Shown here one piece after another: positions 42,399 through 53,289 of a stretch of DNA of 64,000 bases. Origin of the DNA: Streptomyces tauricus. Its GTDB lineage: Bacteria > Actinomycetota > Actinomycetes > Streptomycetales > Streptomycetaceae. The stretch lies in the NCBI RefSeq assembly GCF_014650955.1, contig NZ_BMVY01000017.1:62001-126000 (forward strand). Reading direction: 5' to 3'. Positions within the stretch are counted from its first letter, which is position 1. Every line of letters starts with the position of its first letter. The position numbers and the translations under genes are program-made. A model generated the notes under the pieces. That model was not told the DNA's origin and did no database searches. It saw only the letters and a program-made list of their open reading frames with translations.

Positions 42399-43138
42399 GT
42401 AATGACAACGAGCCGAGGTGCCTCTGTGTTCCTATTCCGGGGCATCCCAAATATTTTGCACGTACCCGTCAGTTGCCGCTGATGCGTCCTGACGAGGGCG
42501 GGTGCGCTGATCTGCGGAGAAGCCTCACAGTTCACACCCAGCCGGTACGTAGTGACGTGTACGTCCGGGCCATTAGGCGCTGTCTGCGCATCGGGACACC
42601 TGGGGTCGCCGGATGCGCAAGAGGCGTTTCGGTCCTTCTCGCGGCGGAACGCCGGGGCCCGGTCGACGCGGGCCACGACGGCGACGTTACCGGGTGCGTC
42701 ATCCACCCGGGGCACCGGCCCGTCCCCGGCCACCAGACACCGTACGGTCCTCCGCGACCGCCGGTCGACGAGTTCGTGGACCTTGGCCGGAACCGCATCC
42801 TCACCAGTGATGACGTGAAGCACGCCTTGTGGGGGCCGGGCACCGCGACGCCCGCGACCCACCGTCATCGCGGTACGACACGAACAGGCCACCCACCCCG
42901 CGGGCACCCCTCCGACAAACGACATTCGCCCACTCATCGGCGAGGAGCGGTAGGCGCACATGTTGCCGGTATGTGAATTTTCCCGGCGCGCGCCGATGGT
43001 ACGCAAACCGGGCTCCGTAACCCCTGGACGCCACGACGAGCGCGGAGTTTCCTGGCATACGGGGGGAGTGCGAGCGCACTGCACGGGGGTGAAGGAACGG
43101 GGCACGAACGCAACTCTCGGTGGATTGGGGCACATTCG
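42399..43138. other. 740-bp gap without an assignable gene
   Basis: Several long open frames cross it on both strands. The minus-strand frame around 42540-42850 has fairly strong G/C third positions (VLHVITGEDAVPAKVHELVD region) and may be a real or decayed gene, but it matches no family I know and has no clear start. Promoters for both flanking, divergent genes should also be here. Confidence 0.5.
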
Positions 43139-43993
43139 ATGACACCTACGCTCGTGCGGCAGCACCTACCTCACTCAGGGGCCGCGCCCCAGGTGGATCA
43201 GTGGGCACGCGCGCGTGACTGGGCCGAGATACAGGAGCGGATGCTCGTACCGCTCTACGAGGCCGTCTACGAGCGACTCGAAGTGGGCTCCTCGACCAGG
43301 CTGTTGGGGCTCGGCTGCGGGTCCGGCCTGGCGCTGCTGATGGCTGCGGCGCGGGGCGCGTCGGTCACCGGTCTGCAGGCTCACGCGCCGGAGCGACTGG
43401 CGCTCGCGCGCGAGCGCCTGCTCCCCGAGGCGTGGGGCACGCGTGCGCGTGCCGGTGCGCGGCTGACGGACGGGGAGCCGACGGACATCGACGACGAGGC
43501 GGCGGCCGCATACAGCCTCGTGACCGCTTTCGAGCCGGTCGGGTGTGTGGCCGGCGACTCCGAAGGCCTCACCGAGGCGCTGGCGGCGGCGAGTCCGCTC
43601 GTCGGCCGAGAGGTTCCCGTGGTTCTGGCGGGCTGGGGGCCTCCGGAGCGGTGTGCCACGTCCTCGGTGCTGCGGGTCGCCGCGAAGCTGGCGGATCCCC
43701 TGCGCGGTGCGGGCAGTTGGCGCCCGGCCCTGCGTGACGACCTGGAGGAGGTCGCCCAGCGGGCCGGTCTGCGGCCCGACGGGTCCGGACGGGTCGCCTG
43801 CCCCTTCGGGTACGCGGACGTGGACAACGCGGTGCGTGGGCTGCTGTCCACGGGGCTCTTCGACGCGGCCGTCGCCGCGACGGATCCCGATCAGGTCGAC
43901 AAGGAGATGCGGGAGGCTCTGCATCCGTACAAGCGGCGGGACGGGACGGTGTGGATGCCGAACGTCTTCCGGTATCTGATCGCTCGGACCTGA
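43139..43993 (+). CDS. SAM-dependent methyltransferase (class I)
   Basis: 284 aa; ATG at 43139. The SAM motif I reads RLLGLGCGSGLALLMAAARG (residues about 58-77), followed by VTGLQAHAPERLALARERL as motif II. The C-terminal region resembles small-molecule methyltransferases of streptomycetes. It starts with a His/Ala/Gly-rich region of about 20 residues. Substrate unknown. Followed by a strong palindromic terminator. Confidence 0.85.
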   Translation: MTPTLVRQHLPHSGAAPQVDQWARARDWAEIQERMLVPLYEAVYERLEVGSSTRLLGLGCGSGLALLMAAARGASVTGLQAHAPERLALARERLLPEAWGTRARAGARLTDGEPTDIDDEAAAAYSLVTAFEPVGCVAGDSEGLTEALAAASPLVGREVPVVLAGWGPPERCATSSVLRVAAKLADPLRGAGSWRPALRDDLEEVAQRAGLRPDGSGRVACPFGYADVDNAVRGLLSTGLFDAAVAATDPDQVDKEMREALHPYKRRDGTVWMPNVFRYLIART

Positions 43994-44020
43994 GGGCTCG
44001 CGCCCCCAGACCCCCCTGTT

Positions 44021-44072
44021 GTCCTCAAACGCCGGACGGGCTGGAAAACCAGCCCGTCCGGCGTTTGAGGAC
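44021..44072. terminator. 24-bp perfect palindrome, terminator-like intergenic element
   Basis: GTCCTCAAACGCCGGACGGG and its complement form a 24-bp perfect stem with an AAAA loop (44045-44048). It is the same family as the element at 4085-4133. It lies between the convergent methyltransferase and ffh genes. Confidence 0.9.
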
Positions 44073-44117
44073 CTGGAGTTCGGGGGTGGCGCCCCCGAGG
44101 GAAAGTCCGAGGGAGCG

Positions 44118-45671
<1,554 letters not shown>

Positions 45672-45856
45672 GGCGGTCGCGAATCCTCAAGTAGGGGGCA
45701 GGGGGGCAGGTCCGCCCTCCAGAGTATCTGCCCACACCGGAAAGGGTCTCCACCCCGTCGCCACAGGCTTCCTTCCGGCGAACGGACGCCCCCAGGAACT
45801 GCCTCTCAGGGGCGCGGGGCTGTGACATCGTGCGGCTCCGCAGACGAAACCAGACG

Positions 45857-45952
45857 GAGCCGACCCGAGCCGGGCGGAGCGCACCCGGGCCGGGCGGAGC
45901 CGACCCGGGCCGGGCGGTGCCGACCCGAGCCGGGCGGAGCGCACCCGCTCAC
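45857..45952. repeat. Four and a half 20-bp tandem repeats after glnD
   Basis: Units of GAGCCGACCCGAGCCGGGCG start at 45857, 45877, 45897, 45917 and a partial copy at 45937, with few substitutions, ending at the glnD stop codon. A single GGGGCGCGGGGCTGTGACAT element, another frequent streptomycete repeat, lies at 45810-45829. Confidence 0.9.
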
Positions 45953-48420
45953 TCCCTCAACGTGTCCTCCAGCGCCCGCGCCAGCGAAGCGGCCTGCTCC
46001 CCCGGCAACGGGGACCCGTCGGGCCCGGTCACATAGAACGCGTCCACGGCGTTGGCGCCCAACGTCGACACATGCGCACTGCGCACCCGCACCTCCGCGT
46101 CCTCCAGCGCGCGCCCGATCCGGTGCAGCAGCCCCGGGGCGTCATGGGCGCGCACCTCGATGACGGTGGCGAGCCGGGACGCGGCGGGGGCCACGCTCAC
46201 CCGGGCCGCCGGTGCCACGATGCCCCGCCGGCGCGGATAGGCGGCGTCCCGCTCGGCCAGGCGACCGGCGATGTCGAGGGACCCGTCGAGGGCGCGTACG
46301 AGATCGGCGCGCAGCCGGGCCGCCTGCGGCAGGGACCCGTACTCGGCGGCGACCCGCCAGTCGAGCAGCAGGACGGAGCCGGAGACACCGTCGGGCAGTT
46401 CCAGGGCCCGCAGTTCCGCCGTCCGCACGGTGAGCCGGTGCATGGCGAGGACGCCCGCCACAGCCGGCAGGACGCCCTTCTGGTCCGGTACCGCGATGAG
46501 CAGTTCCACGCCGAGGGGTTCCGGTTCGCCCGAGGGTTCCACCGGGGGCTCCTCGGTGGACGCTTCGGCGGGCGGCTCGGTCTGGGCGCGCAGCGCGAGC
46601 ACGGGGCCGCCGGTGCGGAACGCCTCGATGGCGAGCCGTTCCTGTTCGGCGGTGGGCGCCGCGGCTTCGGGTTCGTCGGGGTCGTCCCCGGCGAGCGCGG
46701 CGGAGACCCGCTTGACCAGGTCCGCGACGAGGGAGGCGCGCCAGGAGGACCAGGCGGCGGGCCCGGTGGCCAGGGCGTCCGCCTCGGTGAGGGCGTGCAG
46801 GAGTTCCAGCGTGCCCTGCGAGCCGACCGCCTCGGCGACCGAACGGACGGTCGCCGGGTCCTCCAGGTCGCGCCGGGTCGCCGTCTCGATGAGGAGCAGG
46901 TGATGGCGTACGAGGGTGGCGAGGGTGGCCACGTCGGTGCGGTCGAAGCCGATGCGGGCCGCCACGTCCCGGGCGATGATCTCGCCGGCCACGGAGTGGT
47001 CGCCGGGCCAGCCCTTGCCGATGTCGTGCAGCAGCGCGGCGACCAGGAGGAGGTCGGGGCGGTGGACACGGCGGGTGAACTCGGCGGCGCGCACCGCCGT
47101 CTCGATGAGATGGCGGTCGACGGTCCAGATGTGGACGGCGTTGCGCTGCGGCCGGCAGCGGACGCGCTCCCAGTCGGGCAGCAGCCGGGTGATCAGCCCT
47201 TCCGCCTCCAGGGCCTCCCAGACCTCGATGGTCGAGGGGCCGGAACCGAGGAGCGTGATGAGTTGCTGGCGGGCCTCGGCGGGCCACGGGGTGGGCAGCG
47301 GTCGGGCCGCGGCGGCCATCCGGCGGACCGCGTGCAGCGAGAGCGGCAGGCCCGCCTGGGCGGCAGCGGCGGCGGCGCGCAGCGGCAGTACGGGGTCGCG
47401 GTCGGGTCGGGCGGCGCGGGCGAGGACGACCTCGCCGTCCTGCTCGACGACGCCCTCGGCCAGCGGGGAGCGTTCGGGGGCGGGTTTGCCGCCGCCCAGC
47501 ATGGCGCGAAGCCGTGGCCGCACGGCGCGCGAGCGCAGTACGCGCCCCACCTCGCGCCAGGTGACATCACTGGCGTACGAGACGACGCGGGCGGCCTCGT
47601 ACACCTGGCGGAGCAGGGTGTCGGCGTCCAGGAGGCCGAGTTCCGCGGCTACCTGGTCCTGCTCCTGGAGGGCGAGGCGGTCGGTGGCGCGGCCCGTGGC
47701 GAGGTGCAGCGCGTCACGGACGTCGAGGAGGGTCTTTCGGGCCTCGGCCAGGCCCTCGCGCGGGGCGTCGGCGAGCCAGGAGGCGGCGACGGCGCGCAGC
47801 GCGGTGGCGTCGCGCAGACCGCCGCGGGCCTCCTTGAGGTCGGGTTCGAGGAGGTACTGCAGTTCGCCCTGGCGCTCGGCGCGCTCGGCGCACAGTTCCT
47901 GGAGTTCGGGGAGGCGCTTGGGTGCCTGGTTGCGCCAGTCGGCGAGGACGGCCGTACGCAGTCCGGCGGTCAGGCCGAGGTCGCCCGCGAGGTGGCGGGC
48001 GTCGAGCAGCCCGAGCTGCACCTTGAGGTCCTCGCCCGCCGTCCTGCGTGCCTCGGCGGGGGTGCGGACGGAGTGGTCGAGGTCGAGACCGAGGTCCCAG
48101 ACCGGGTACCAGATGCGGTCGGCCAGGGAGGCGATCGCACCGGAGTCGGCGCTGCCGTCGTGCAGGAGCAGCAGGTCGAGGTCGCTGCGCGGGGAGAGTT
48201 CGCCGCGGCCGTAGCCGCCGACGGCGACGAGCGAGACGCCGCGCAGTTTCTCGGCTCCCGCGTCGAAGAGGCCGGTGAGCCAGTCGTCGGTCAGTTCGGC
48301 GAGGGCCGAACGGCGCGGCGGCCCGGACCGCGCCCCCTCCTGGAGGAGGCGCAGCCGGGCCGCCGCGTAGCCGCTGGGTCCCGAGTCCTCTGCTTCTGTA
48401 CGCATGTCCGTACTCGTCAC
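45949..48420 (-). CDS. glnD: PII nucleotidyltransferase GlnD
   Basis: 823 aa from the GTG at 48420 (AGGAG 7 nt upstream; ATG at 48405 is an alternative). Nucleotidyltransferase domain with GGYGRGELSPRSDLDLLLLH, a helical linker, an HD domain with LLVAALLHDIGKGWPGDHS, and two C-terminal ACT domains. In streptomycetes GlnD adenylylates GlnK at Tyr51 instead of uridylylating it. Follows amtB-glnK in one operon. Confidence 0.95.
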   Translation of the reverse strand: MTSTDMRTEAEDSGPSGYAAARLRLLQEGARSGPPRRSALAELTDDWLTGLFDAGAEKLRGVSLVAVGGYGRGELSPRSDLDLLLLHDGSADSGAIASLADRIWYPVWDLGLDLDHSVRTPAEARRTAGEDLKVQLGLLDARHLAGDLGLTAGLRTAVLADWRNQAPKRLPELQELCAERAERQGELQYLLEPDLKEARGGLRDATALRAVAASWLADAPREGLAEARKTLLDVRDALHLATGRATDRLALQEQDQVAAELGLLDADTLLRQVYEAARVVSYASDVTWREVGRVLRSRAVRPRLRAMLGGGKPAPERSPLAEGVVEQDGEVVLARAARPDRDPVLPLRAAAAAAQAGLPLSLHAVRRMAAAARPLPTPWPAEARQQLITLLGSGPSTIEVWEALEAEGLITRLLPDWERVRCRPQRNAVHIWTVDRHLIETAVRAAEFTRRVHRPDLLLVAALLHDIGKGWPGDHSVAGEIIARDVAARIGFDRTDVATLATLVRHHLLLIETATRRDLEDPATVRSVAEAVGSQGTLELLHALTEADALATGPAAWSSWRASLVADLVKRVSAALAGDDPDEPEAAAPTAEQERLAIEAFRTGGPVLALRAQTEPPAEASTEEPPVEPSGEPEPLGVELLIAVPDQKGVLPAVAGVLAMHRLTVRTAELRALELPDGVSGSVLLLDWRVAAEYGSLPQAARLRADLVRALDGSLDIAGRLAERDAAYPRRRGIVAPAARVSVAPAASRLATVIEVRAHDAPGLLHRIGRALEDAEVRVRSAHVSTLGANAVDAFYVTGPDGSPLPGEQAASLARALEDTLRE

Positions 48421-48445
48421 CCAGTGGCTCCTGTTCGTCTGCTGC

Positions 48446-48784
48446 CTACAGCGCGTCGGGTCCGCGCTCGCCGGTCCGGACCCGGACCGCCGTCTCGACC
48501 GGGACGGACCAGACCTTGCCGTCCCCGATCTTGCCCGTGCGGGCCGCCTTCACGATGACATCGAGCAGCTGCTCGGCGTCGTCGTCCTCGACCAGCACCT
48601 CGATACGGATCTTGGGAACGAGGTCGACGGTGTACTCGGCACCGCGGTAGACCTCGGTGTGGCCCCGCTGACGACCGTAACCGCTCGCCTCGGTGACCGT
48701 GAGGCCGTGGACGCCGAAGGCCTGGAGGGCCTCCTTGATCTCGTCGAGCCGGTGGGGCTTGACGACGGCGGTGATGAGCTTCAT
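48446..48784 (-). CDS. glnK: PII signalling protein GlnK
   Basis: 112 aa, exact PII length. The T-loop has TEVYRGAEYTVDLVPK with Tyr51, the site modified by GlnD in Streptomyces. The C-loop GKIGDGKVWSVPVE is conserved. The ATG overlaps the amtB stop (ATGA), so the pair is coupled. GlnK reports nitrogen, energy and 2-oxoglutarate status and binds AmtB. Confidence 0.97.
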   Translation of the reverse strand: MKLITAVVKPHRLDEIKEALQAFGVHGLTVTEASGYGRQRGHTEVYRGAEYTVDLVPKIRIEVLVEDDDAEQLLDVIVKAARTGKIGDGKVWSVPVETAVRVRTGERGPDAL

Positions 48785-50124
48785 GCGTCCACCTTCTTGC
48801 TCGCGGTACCGGCGACCGGGGCCGGCGGCGCGGTACGGGTGGCGGCGCCGCCACCGGCACCGCTGAAGTCGTATGCGGTCTCGGCGTGCTCGGCCTGGTC
48901 GATGCCCGCGATCTCGTCGTCCTCGGGGACGCGCATCCCGATCGTCTTGTCGATCAGGAAGGCGAGGATCGCGGAGGCCACGAGGGAGTAGGCGAGGACA
49001 CCGAAGACACCGGCGCACTGCTTCCAGAACTGGTCGAGGCCGCCGCCGTAGAAGAGGCCCGCGACGTCGGACTGGCCGCCGCCGGTGGCGAAGAAGCCGA
49101 TCAGCAGGGAGCCGACGACACCGCCGACGAGGTGGACGCCGACGACGTCGAGCGAGTCGTCGTAGCCGAACTTGTACTTGAGGCCGACGGCCATGGCGCA
49201 GAGCACACCGGCGATGGCGCCGACCGCGATGGCGCCGAGCGGGGAGACCGCGCCGCCGGACGGGGTGATCGCGACCAGACCGGCGACCGCGCCGGAGGCG
49301 GCGCCGAGGGTGGTGAACGCGCCGTGGCGGATCTTCTCGTAGGCGAGCCAGGCCAGCATGGCGGCGGCGGTGGCGACCTGCGTGTTGACGAACATCAGCG
49401 CGCCGACGCCGTCGTCGTTGCCGAGCCAGGAGCCGGCGTTGAATCCGAACCAGCCGAACCAGAGCAGACCGGCGCCGAGCATCACCAGCGGGAGGCTGTG
49501 CGGGCGCATCGGGTCCTTCTTGAACCCGACGCGCTTGCCGATGACGAGGATGACACCGAGCGCGGCGGCACCCGCGTTGATGTGGACCGCCGTACCGCCG
49601 GCGAAGTCGATGACGCCGAGCTCGAAGGCCCAGCCGCCGGTGCCCCAGACCCAGTGGGCGACGGGGAAGTACACGACCGTGGCCCACAGGGCGACGAACA
49701 GGGACCAGGCGGTGAACTTCACGCGGTCCGCGAGAGCGCCGCTTATCAGGGCGGGCGTGATGATCGCGAACATCAGCTGGAAGACGGCGAAGACGTAGAT
49801 CGGGATGGTGTAGCCGTCCCAGAGCTCCACCTTGCCGATGCCGCTGAGACCGACGAAGTCCGAGGACCAGCCGATGACGCTGCCCGAGTCGGTACCGAAG
49901 GCGAGCGAGAAGCCGTAGAGGACCCACAGGATCGTGACGATCCCCATGCTGATGAAGCTCATCATCAGCATGTTCAAGGTGCTCTTGACCCTGACCATGC
50001 CTCCGTAGAAGAAGGCGAGTCCGGGAGTCATGATCAGCACCAGGGCGGAACAGATGAGCATGAACCCGGTGTTGGCGGCAGACAGCGTGGGAGCGTCTGC
50101 GGCAAGCGTGATGGCTGGTGCCAT
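48781..50124 (-). CDS. amtB: Ammonium transporter AmtB
   Basis: 447 aa from the ATG at 50124 with GAGGAG 7 nt upstream. Eleven TM helices; conserved FFYGGMVRVKSTLNMLMMSF, a His-bearing pore segment HINAGAAALGVIL and GVHLVGGVVGSLLIGFFA. Heads amtB-glnK-glnD and carries a GlnR-like operator about 120 nt upstream, as expected for nitrogen-limitation control. Confidence 0.97.
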   Translation of the reverse strand: MAPAITLAADAPTLSAANTGFMLICSALVLIMTPGLAFFYGGMVRVKSTLNMLMMSFISMGIVTILWVLYGFSLAFGTDSGSVIGWSSDFVGLSGIGKVELWDGYTIPIYVFAVFQLMFAIITPALISGALADRVKFTAWSLFVALWATVVYFPVAHWVWGTGGWAFELGVIDFAGGTAVHINAGAAALGVILVIGKRVGFKKDPMRPHSLPLVMLGAGLLWFGWFGFNAGSWLGNDDGVGALMFVNTQVATAAAMLAWLAYEKIRHGAFTTLGAASGAVAGLVAITPSGGAVSPLGAIAVGAIAGVLCAMAVGLKYKFGYDDSLDVVGVHLVGGVVGSLLIGFFATGGGQSDVAGLFYGGGLDQFWKQCAGVFGVLAYSLVASAILAFLIDKTIGMRVPEDDEIAGIDQAEHAETAYDFSGAGGGAATRTAPPAPVAGTASKKVDA

Positions 50125-50535
50125 CGGCGTCTCCTCGTCGTTGGTACGGCCCCGTGCGGGCGAAGCCATGAGCGGTTGTGAGGGGTGGGCCGGTTATGTG
50201 CCAGAGATTGGCGCAGCGCCGTTTCGACCGGAGCCCCTGCATGTTTCGCGCGGGTGACGAAGAGAACGTGCGTGTTACGCGTCGATGAACCGCCGGATAG
50301 CGGCGGCTCCGATCGTTATCGTGGCGCAACCTTCCCCGGCCGAGCCCTCAGCCATGACCGGCCGCGGACCCGAGCCATGGATCGCGCGACCCCGACGGCG
50401 CTCAGCCGCACCCGCGAGAGCGGTGTCGGCGTAGGCGCGAAAACCGGACCGGCCGCGGCCTCCGTCCGATGACCTGGCATGGGGGAGCCGAGTCGGGCTG
50501 TTATGGACGGGGGTCGCGGCCGGCGTACTGGGGGG
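50125..50535. other. 411-bp regulatory gap between nsdA and amtB
   Basis: Contains the amtB promoter region and the GlnR-like operator at 50243-50278. No gene-like frame is visible. The remaining sequence toward nsdA (50300-50535) shows nothing further that I can name. Confidence 0.6.
50243..50278 (-). promoter_or_regulatory. Putative GlnR operator of amtB
   Basis: On the minus strand GTCAC-N6-GAAAC (50243-50258) matches the GlnR half-operator gTnAC-N6-GaAAC exactly; a second, weaker GTAAC-N6-GTTCT half-site lies at 50263-50278. Position, 119 nt before amtB, is appropriate. Confidence 0.75.
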
Positions 50536-52023
50536 TCAGACCGCCTCGGCGGTCTCGGGCAGGTCGATGGCGAGCTGATCGGTCAGATCCACGACCGCGG
50601 CGAGGTCCCCGAAGTCGCGTACGGCCGTGTCGACCGTTTTTCGGATACGAGTGTTGACCCGCTCCGAGCGCACCTTCTTGGCGATCGCGAGGGCTTTGCG
50701 CACCAGGACCGTGCTCTGCTCCGGTTCGCGCCGCAGGAGGTGCACCGTGCCCATTCCGACGAGGTTGAGCGCGTATGAACGCTGGTGTTCGGCGTCCTTC
50801 TCGAAGAGGTCGACGGCTTTCTGCATGACGGGCTCGGCCAGCGACGCGTACGCGGGGCTGCGGCCGGCGACATAGGCGAGGTCGCGGTAGGAGTGGCTGT
50901 TCTCGCCGTGCAGCTCGGCCTCGGAGAAGAAGCGGATCCAGTCGGCCTCGGGCTCGTCGAACTCCTCGGCGTCCCCGAAGGTGTCCTCCGCCATCCGGAC
51001 GGCCCGCTTGCACTTCCCCGGCTGCCCCATGTTGGCGTAGGCGCGGGCCTCCATCGCATACAGCATGGACTGGGTACGGGGGCTCGCGCAGTCACGGCTG
51101 CCGTACTGGGCGAGATGGATCAGTTCCAGCGCGTCGTCGGGCCGCCCCAGGTGGATCATCTGGCGGCTCATGCTGGAGAGGATGTACGAGCCGAGCGGCC
51201 GGTCGCCGGCTTCCTTGGCGGCGTGCAGGGCGAGGACGAAGTACTTCTGGGCGGTGGGCTGGAGCCCCACGTCGTAGCTCATCCACCCGGCCAGCTCGGC
51301 CAGTTCGGCGGCGACCTTGAACAGCCGCCTGGTGGTGGCCTCGGGCTGAGGCTCCTGGAGCAGGTCGGTCACCTCGTGCAGCTGGCCGACGACCGCCTTG
51401 CGGCGCAGACCACCGCCGCACTGGGCGTCCCACTGGCGGAACATGACGGTGGTGGACTCCAGGAGGTCCAGTTCGGGCTGGGAGAGCCGGCCGGGGCGGC
51501 GCGAGGCGGCGGCGGGGAGGGCGGGCTCCGCGCGCGGGGCGGTGGGGCTGGGCACCAGCCAGCGCTGCATGGGCTCGATGAGCGTGGGTCCCGCGGCGAG
51601 GGCGAGGGACGTGCCGAGGAAGCCGCGGCGCGCCAGCATCAGGTCGCTGCGGGAGAACTCGCTGATCAGGGCGACCGTCTGCGGGCCGGTCCAGGGCAGA
51701 TCGACGCCCGACACGGACGGTGAGCGGTGAGCGGCGCGCAGGCCCAGGTCCTCGACGGCGACGACACAGCCGAAACGCTCGGAGAACAGCTCGGAGAGGA
51801 TGCGCGGGATCGGCTCGCGGGGGTTCTCGCCGTCGAGCCAGCGGCGGACACGTGAGGTGTCCGTCGAGATGTGGTTGGCGCCCAACTGGCGTGCTCTGCG
51901 GTTGACCTGGCGCGCCAGCTCGCCCTTGGACCAGCCGCTGCGCACGAACCACGAGCCCAACAATTCATTGGGGCGCTTGTCCGTGCCAGTCGCGGTCGTC
52001 CCGCTTCCGCCGTTGCCGCCCAC
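50536..52023 (-). CDS. nsdA: NsdA-type TPR regulator of differentiation and antibiotic production
   Basis: 495 aa from the GTG at 52023 (GGGGG 7 nt upstream). An N-terminal HTH-like part (SWFVRSGWSKGELARQVNRR, then DTSRVRRWLDGENPR) precedes a long helical TPR region, with LAELAGWMSYDVGLQPTAQK and YALNLVGMGTVHLLRREPEQ. Its location next to amtB is that of S. coelicolor nsdA, a negative regulator of sporulation and antibiotic synthesis. Mode of action is unknown. Confidence 0.85.
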   Translation of the reverse strand: MGGNGGSGTTATGTDKRPNELLGSWFVRSGWSKGELARQVNRRARQLGANHISTDTSRVRRWLDGENPREPIPRILSELFSERFGCVVAVEDLGLRAAHRSPSVSGVDLPWTGPQTVALISEFSRSDLMLARRGFLGTSLALAAGPTLIEPMQRWLVPSPTAPRAEPALPAAASRRPGRLSQPELDLLESTTVMFRQWDAQCGGGLRRKAVVGQLHEVTDLLQEPQPEATTRRLFKVAAELAELAGWMSYDVGLQPTAQKYFVLALHAAKEAGDRPLGSYILSSMSRQMIHLGRPDDALELIHLAQYGSRDCASPRTQSMLYAMEARAYANMGQPGKCKRAVRMAEDTFGDAEEFDEPEADWIRFFSEAELHGENSHSYRDLAYVAGRSPAYASLAEPVMQKAVDLFEKDAEHQRSYALNLVGMGTVHLLRREPEQSTVLVRKALAIAKKVRSERVNTRIRKTVDTAVRDFGDLAAVVDLTDQLAIDLPETAEAV

Positions 52024-52482
52024 TGGAACGCCCCCATCCCTGAACCCACTTGTGCGCTGTATGCGCCAAGCCCTACCAGAATGCCGGTAAACAGGGCCGC
52101 CCGTCCGGCTGTTCTCACCCATCGAACGGGAAGCCGAGTTGCCTCCGGCATACCCACAAGTGCATGCGTCCCCAGGACCTGTGCACTCACAGTAATCCTA
52201 CGATCACCGCTCCAGCCATGGCGATCCCGGAAACGCCACCATTCGCCACCCCTTCGAATGAACTCGCGATGGCTACCACGCGATTCACTTGACACATGAC
52301 GGCCGGAAGTGGGCGCAGCGATGCACACCGGGGCGCGCGGAACAGGGCGCACCACCCGCGACACATCAGAGCGCCGCATTCGAACCGCACGTGAAGGGGA
52401 ACTGAGAGTACGAACGGACACTGAGAGTCACGGACTGATTCCGTGACGTAACCATGGGCAGGCTGGACCCGTTGGAGGGGGC
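52024..52482. other. 459-bp divergent gap between nsdA and the prim-pol gene
   Basis: Carries no gene-like frame. It contains direct repeats and a perfect palindrome (52401-52447) just before the prim-pol gene and should hold the promoters of both genes. I see no clear -10/-35 pair. Confidence 0.6.
52401..52447. promoter_or_regulatory. Direct repeats plus palindrome ahead of the prim-pol gene
   Basis: ACTGAGAGT occurs at 52401-52409 and 52420-52428. Overlapping the second copy is a perfect inverted repeat, GTCACGGA-CTGAT-TCCGTGAC (52427-52447), ending 35 nt before the ATG at 52483. A probable transcription-factor site; regulator unknown. Confidence 0.65.
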
Positions 52483-53136
52483 ATGGGTTTCACGATCGGC
52501 GGTATCCGCGAAATGCGCTCCGGCTCGCGTCGCCGCGGCCGCTCCTCCGAGTGCACCGCCGTGGCCGAGTTCACCGGACTGTGGGGCTGGGACGTGGTGC
52601 CCGGCGCCCGGGCGGCCGCGGGTGCCTGCTCGTGCGGCCGGGCGGACTGCGCCCGACGCGGCGCGCATCCCCTGGACTTCGCGCCCGTCGTCCCGGCGCG
52701 GGCCACGCTGGACGAGGTGACGGAGGCCTGGGGCGAGTTCCCCGGCGCGGCGGTGATGCTCCCCGTGGGCCGCGCCTTCGACATCATCGAGGTCGCCGAG
52801 TCCGCCGGCCGCCGTGCCCTGGTCCGGCTCGAACGCATGGGTCTTCCGCTGGGCCCCGTCACCGTCACCCCCGAGGGCCGCGCCCACTTCTTCGTCACAC
52901 CCGGCGCGGCGGCCGAACTGCCCCAGCTGCTCTACCGCATGGGCTGGGACGACGCGACGCTCGACCTGCACGGCCTGGGTCCCGGTACGTACATCACGGC
53001 CCCGCCCTCCGACCGGGGCGGCCTCGGCCCGGTCCGCTGGCTCCGCTCCCCCGCGCTCGACTCGGCGACGAAGCCGCCGGCCGCGCGACTGCTGCTGGGG
53101 ACGCTGGCGTACGTGGCCCACCGCTCACGCGCGTAG
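52483..53136 (+). CDS. Prim-pol-like protein, probably degenerate
   Basis: 217 aa; the ATG at 52483 has GGAGGGG upstream. Resembles the N-terminal domain of bifunctional DNA primase/polymerase proteins: FTGLWGWDVVPGARAAAGAC, CSCGRADCARRGAHPLDF (possible zinc site), then AAVMLPVGRAFDIIEVAE where active enzymes have a D-x-D. That motif is absent, so catalysis is doubtful. Divergent from nsdA, a conserved pairing in streptomycetes. Confidence 0.8.
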   Translation: MGFTIGGIREMRSGSRRRGRSSECTAVAEFTGLWGWDVVPGARAAAGACSCGRADCARRGAHPLDFAPVVPARATLDEVTEAWGEFPGAAVMLPVGRAFDIIEVAESAGRRALVRLERMGLPLGPVTVTPEGRAHFFVTPGAAAELPQLLYRMGWDDATLDLHGLGPGTYITAPPSDRGGLGPVRWLRSPALDSATKPPAARLLLGTLAYVAHRSRA

Positions 53137-53221
53137 ACGGCTCCCGCGCCCGGACCGCTCCCTGGCCCGGACCGCACAGACTGTCGGCTCAGGCTTCCTC
53201 GACAGAGGCCTGCCGATACGG

Positions 53222-53260
53222 AAGGGCCCCACTCCATCTGCACCATGGAGCGGGGCCCTT
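53222..53260. terminator. Bidirectional terminator between prim-pol gene and ftsY
   Basis: A 16-bp stem, AAGGGCCCCACTCCAT at 53222-53237 and ATGGAGCGGGGCCCTT at 53245-53260, with one mismatch, a 7-nt loop, and A/T ends on both sides. Confidence 0.82.
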
Positions 53261-53289
53261 CATCACGCACGCACGTGCCGTGCGCGTTC

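Noticed and set aside
48446..50329. 627-codon minus-strand frame joining amtB and glnK regions
   Set aside because: It is the glnK frame extended upstream over amtB in another frame; GlnK starts at 48784 and is 112 aa.
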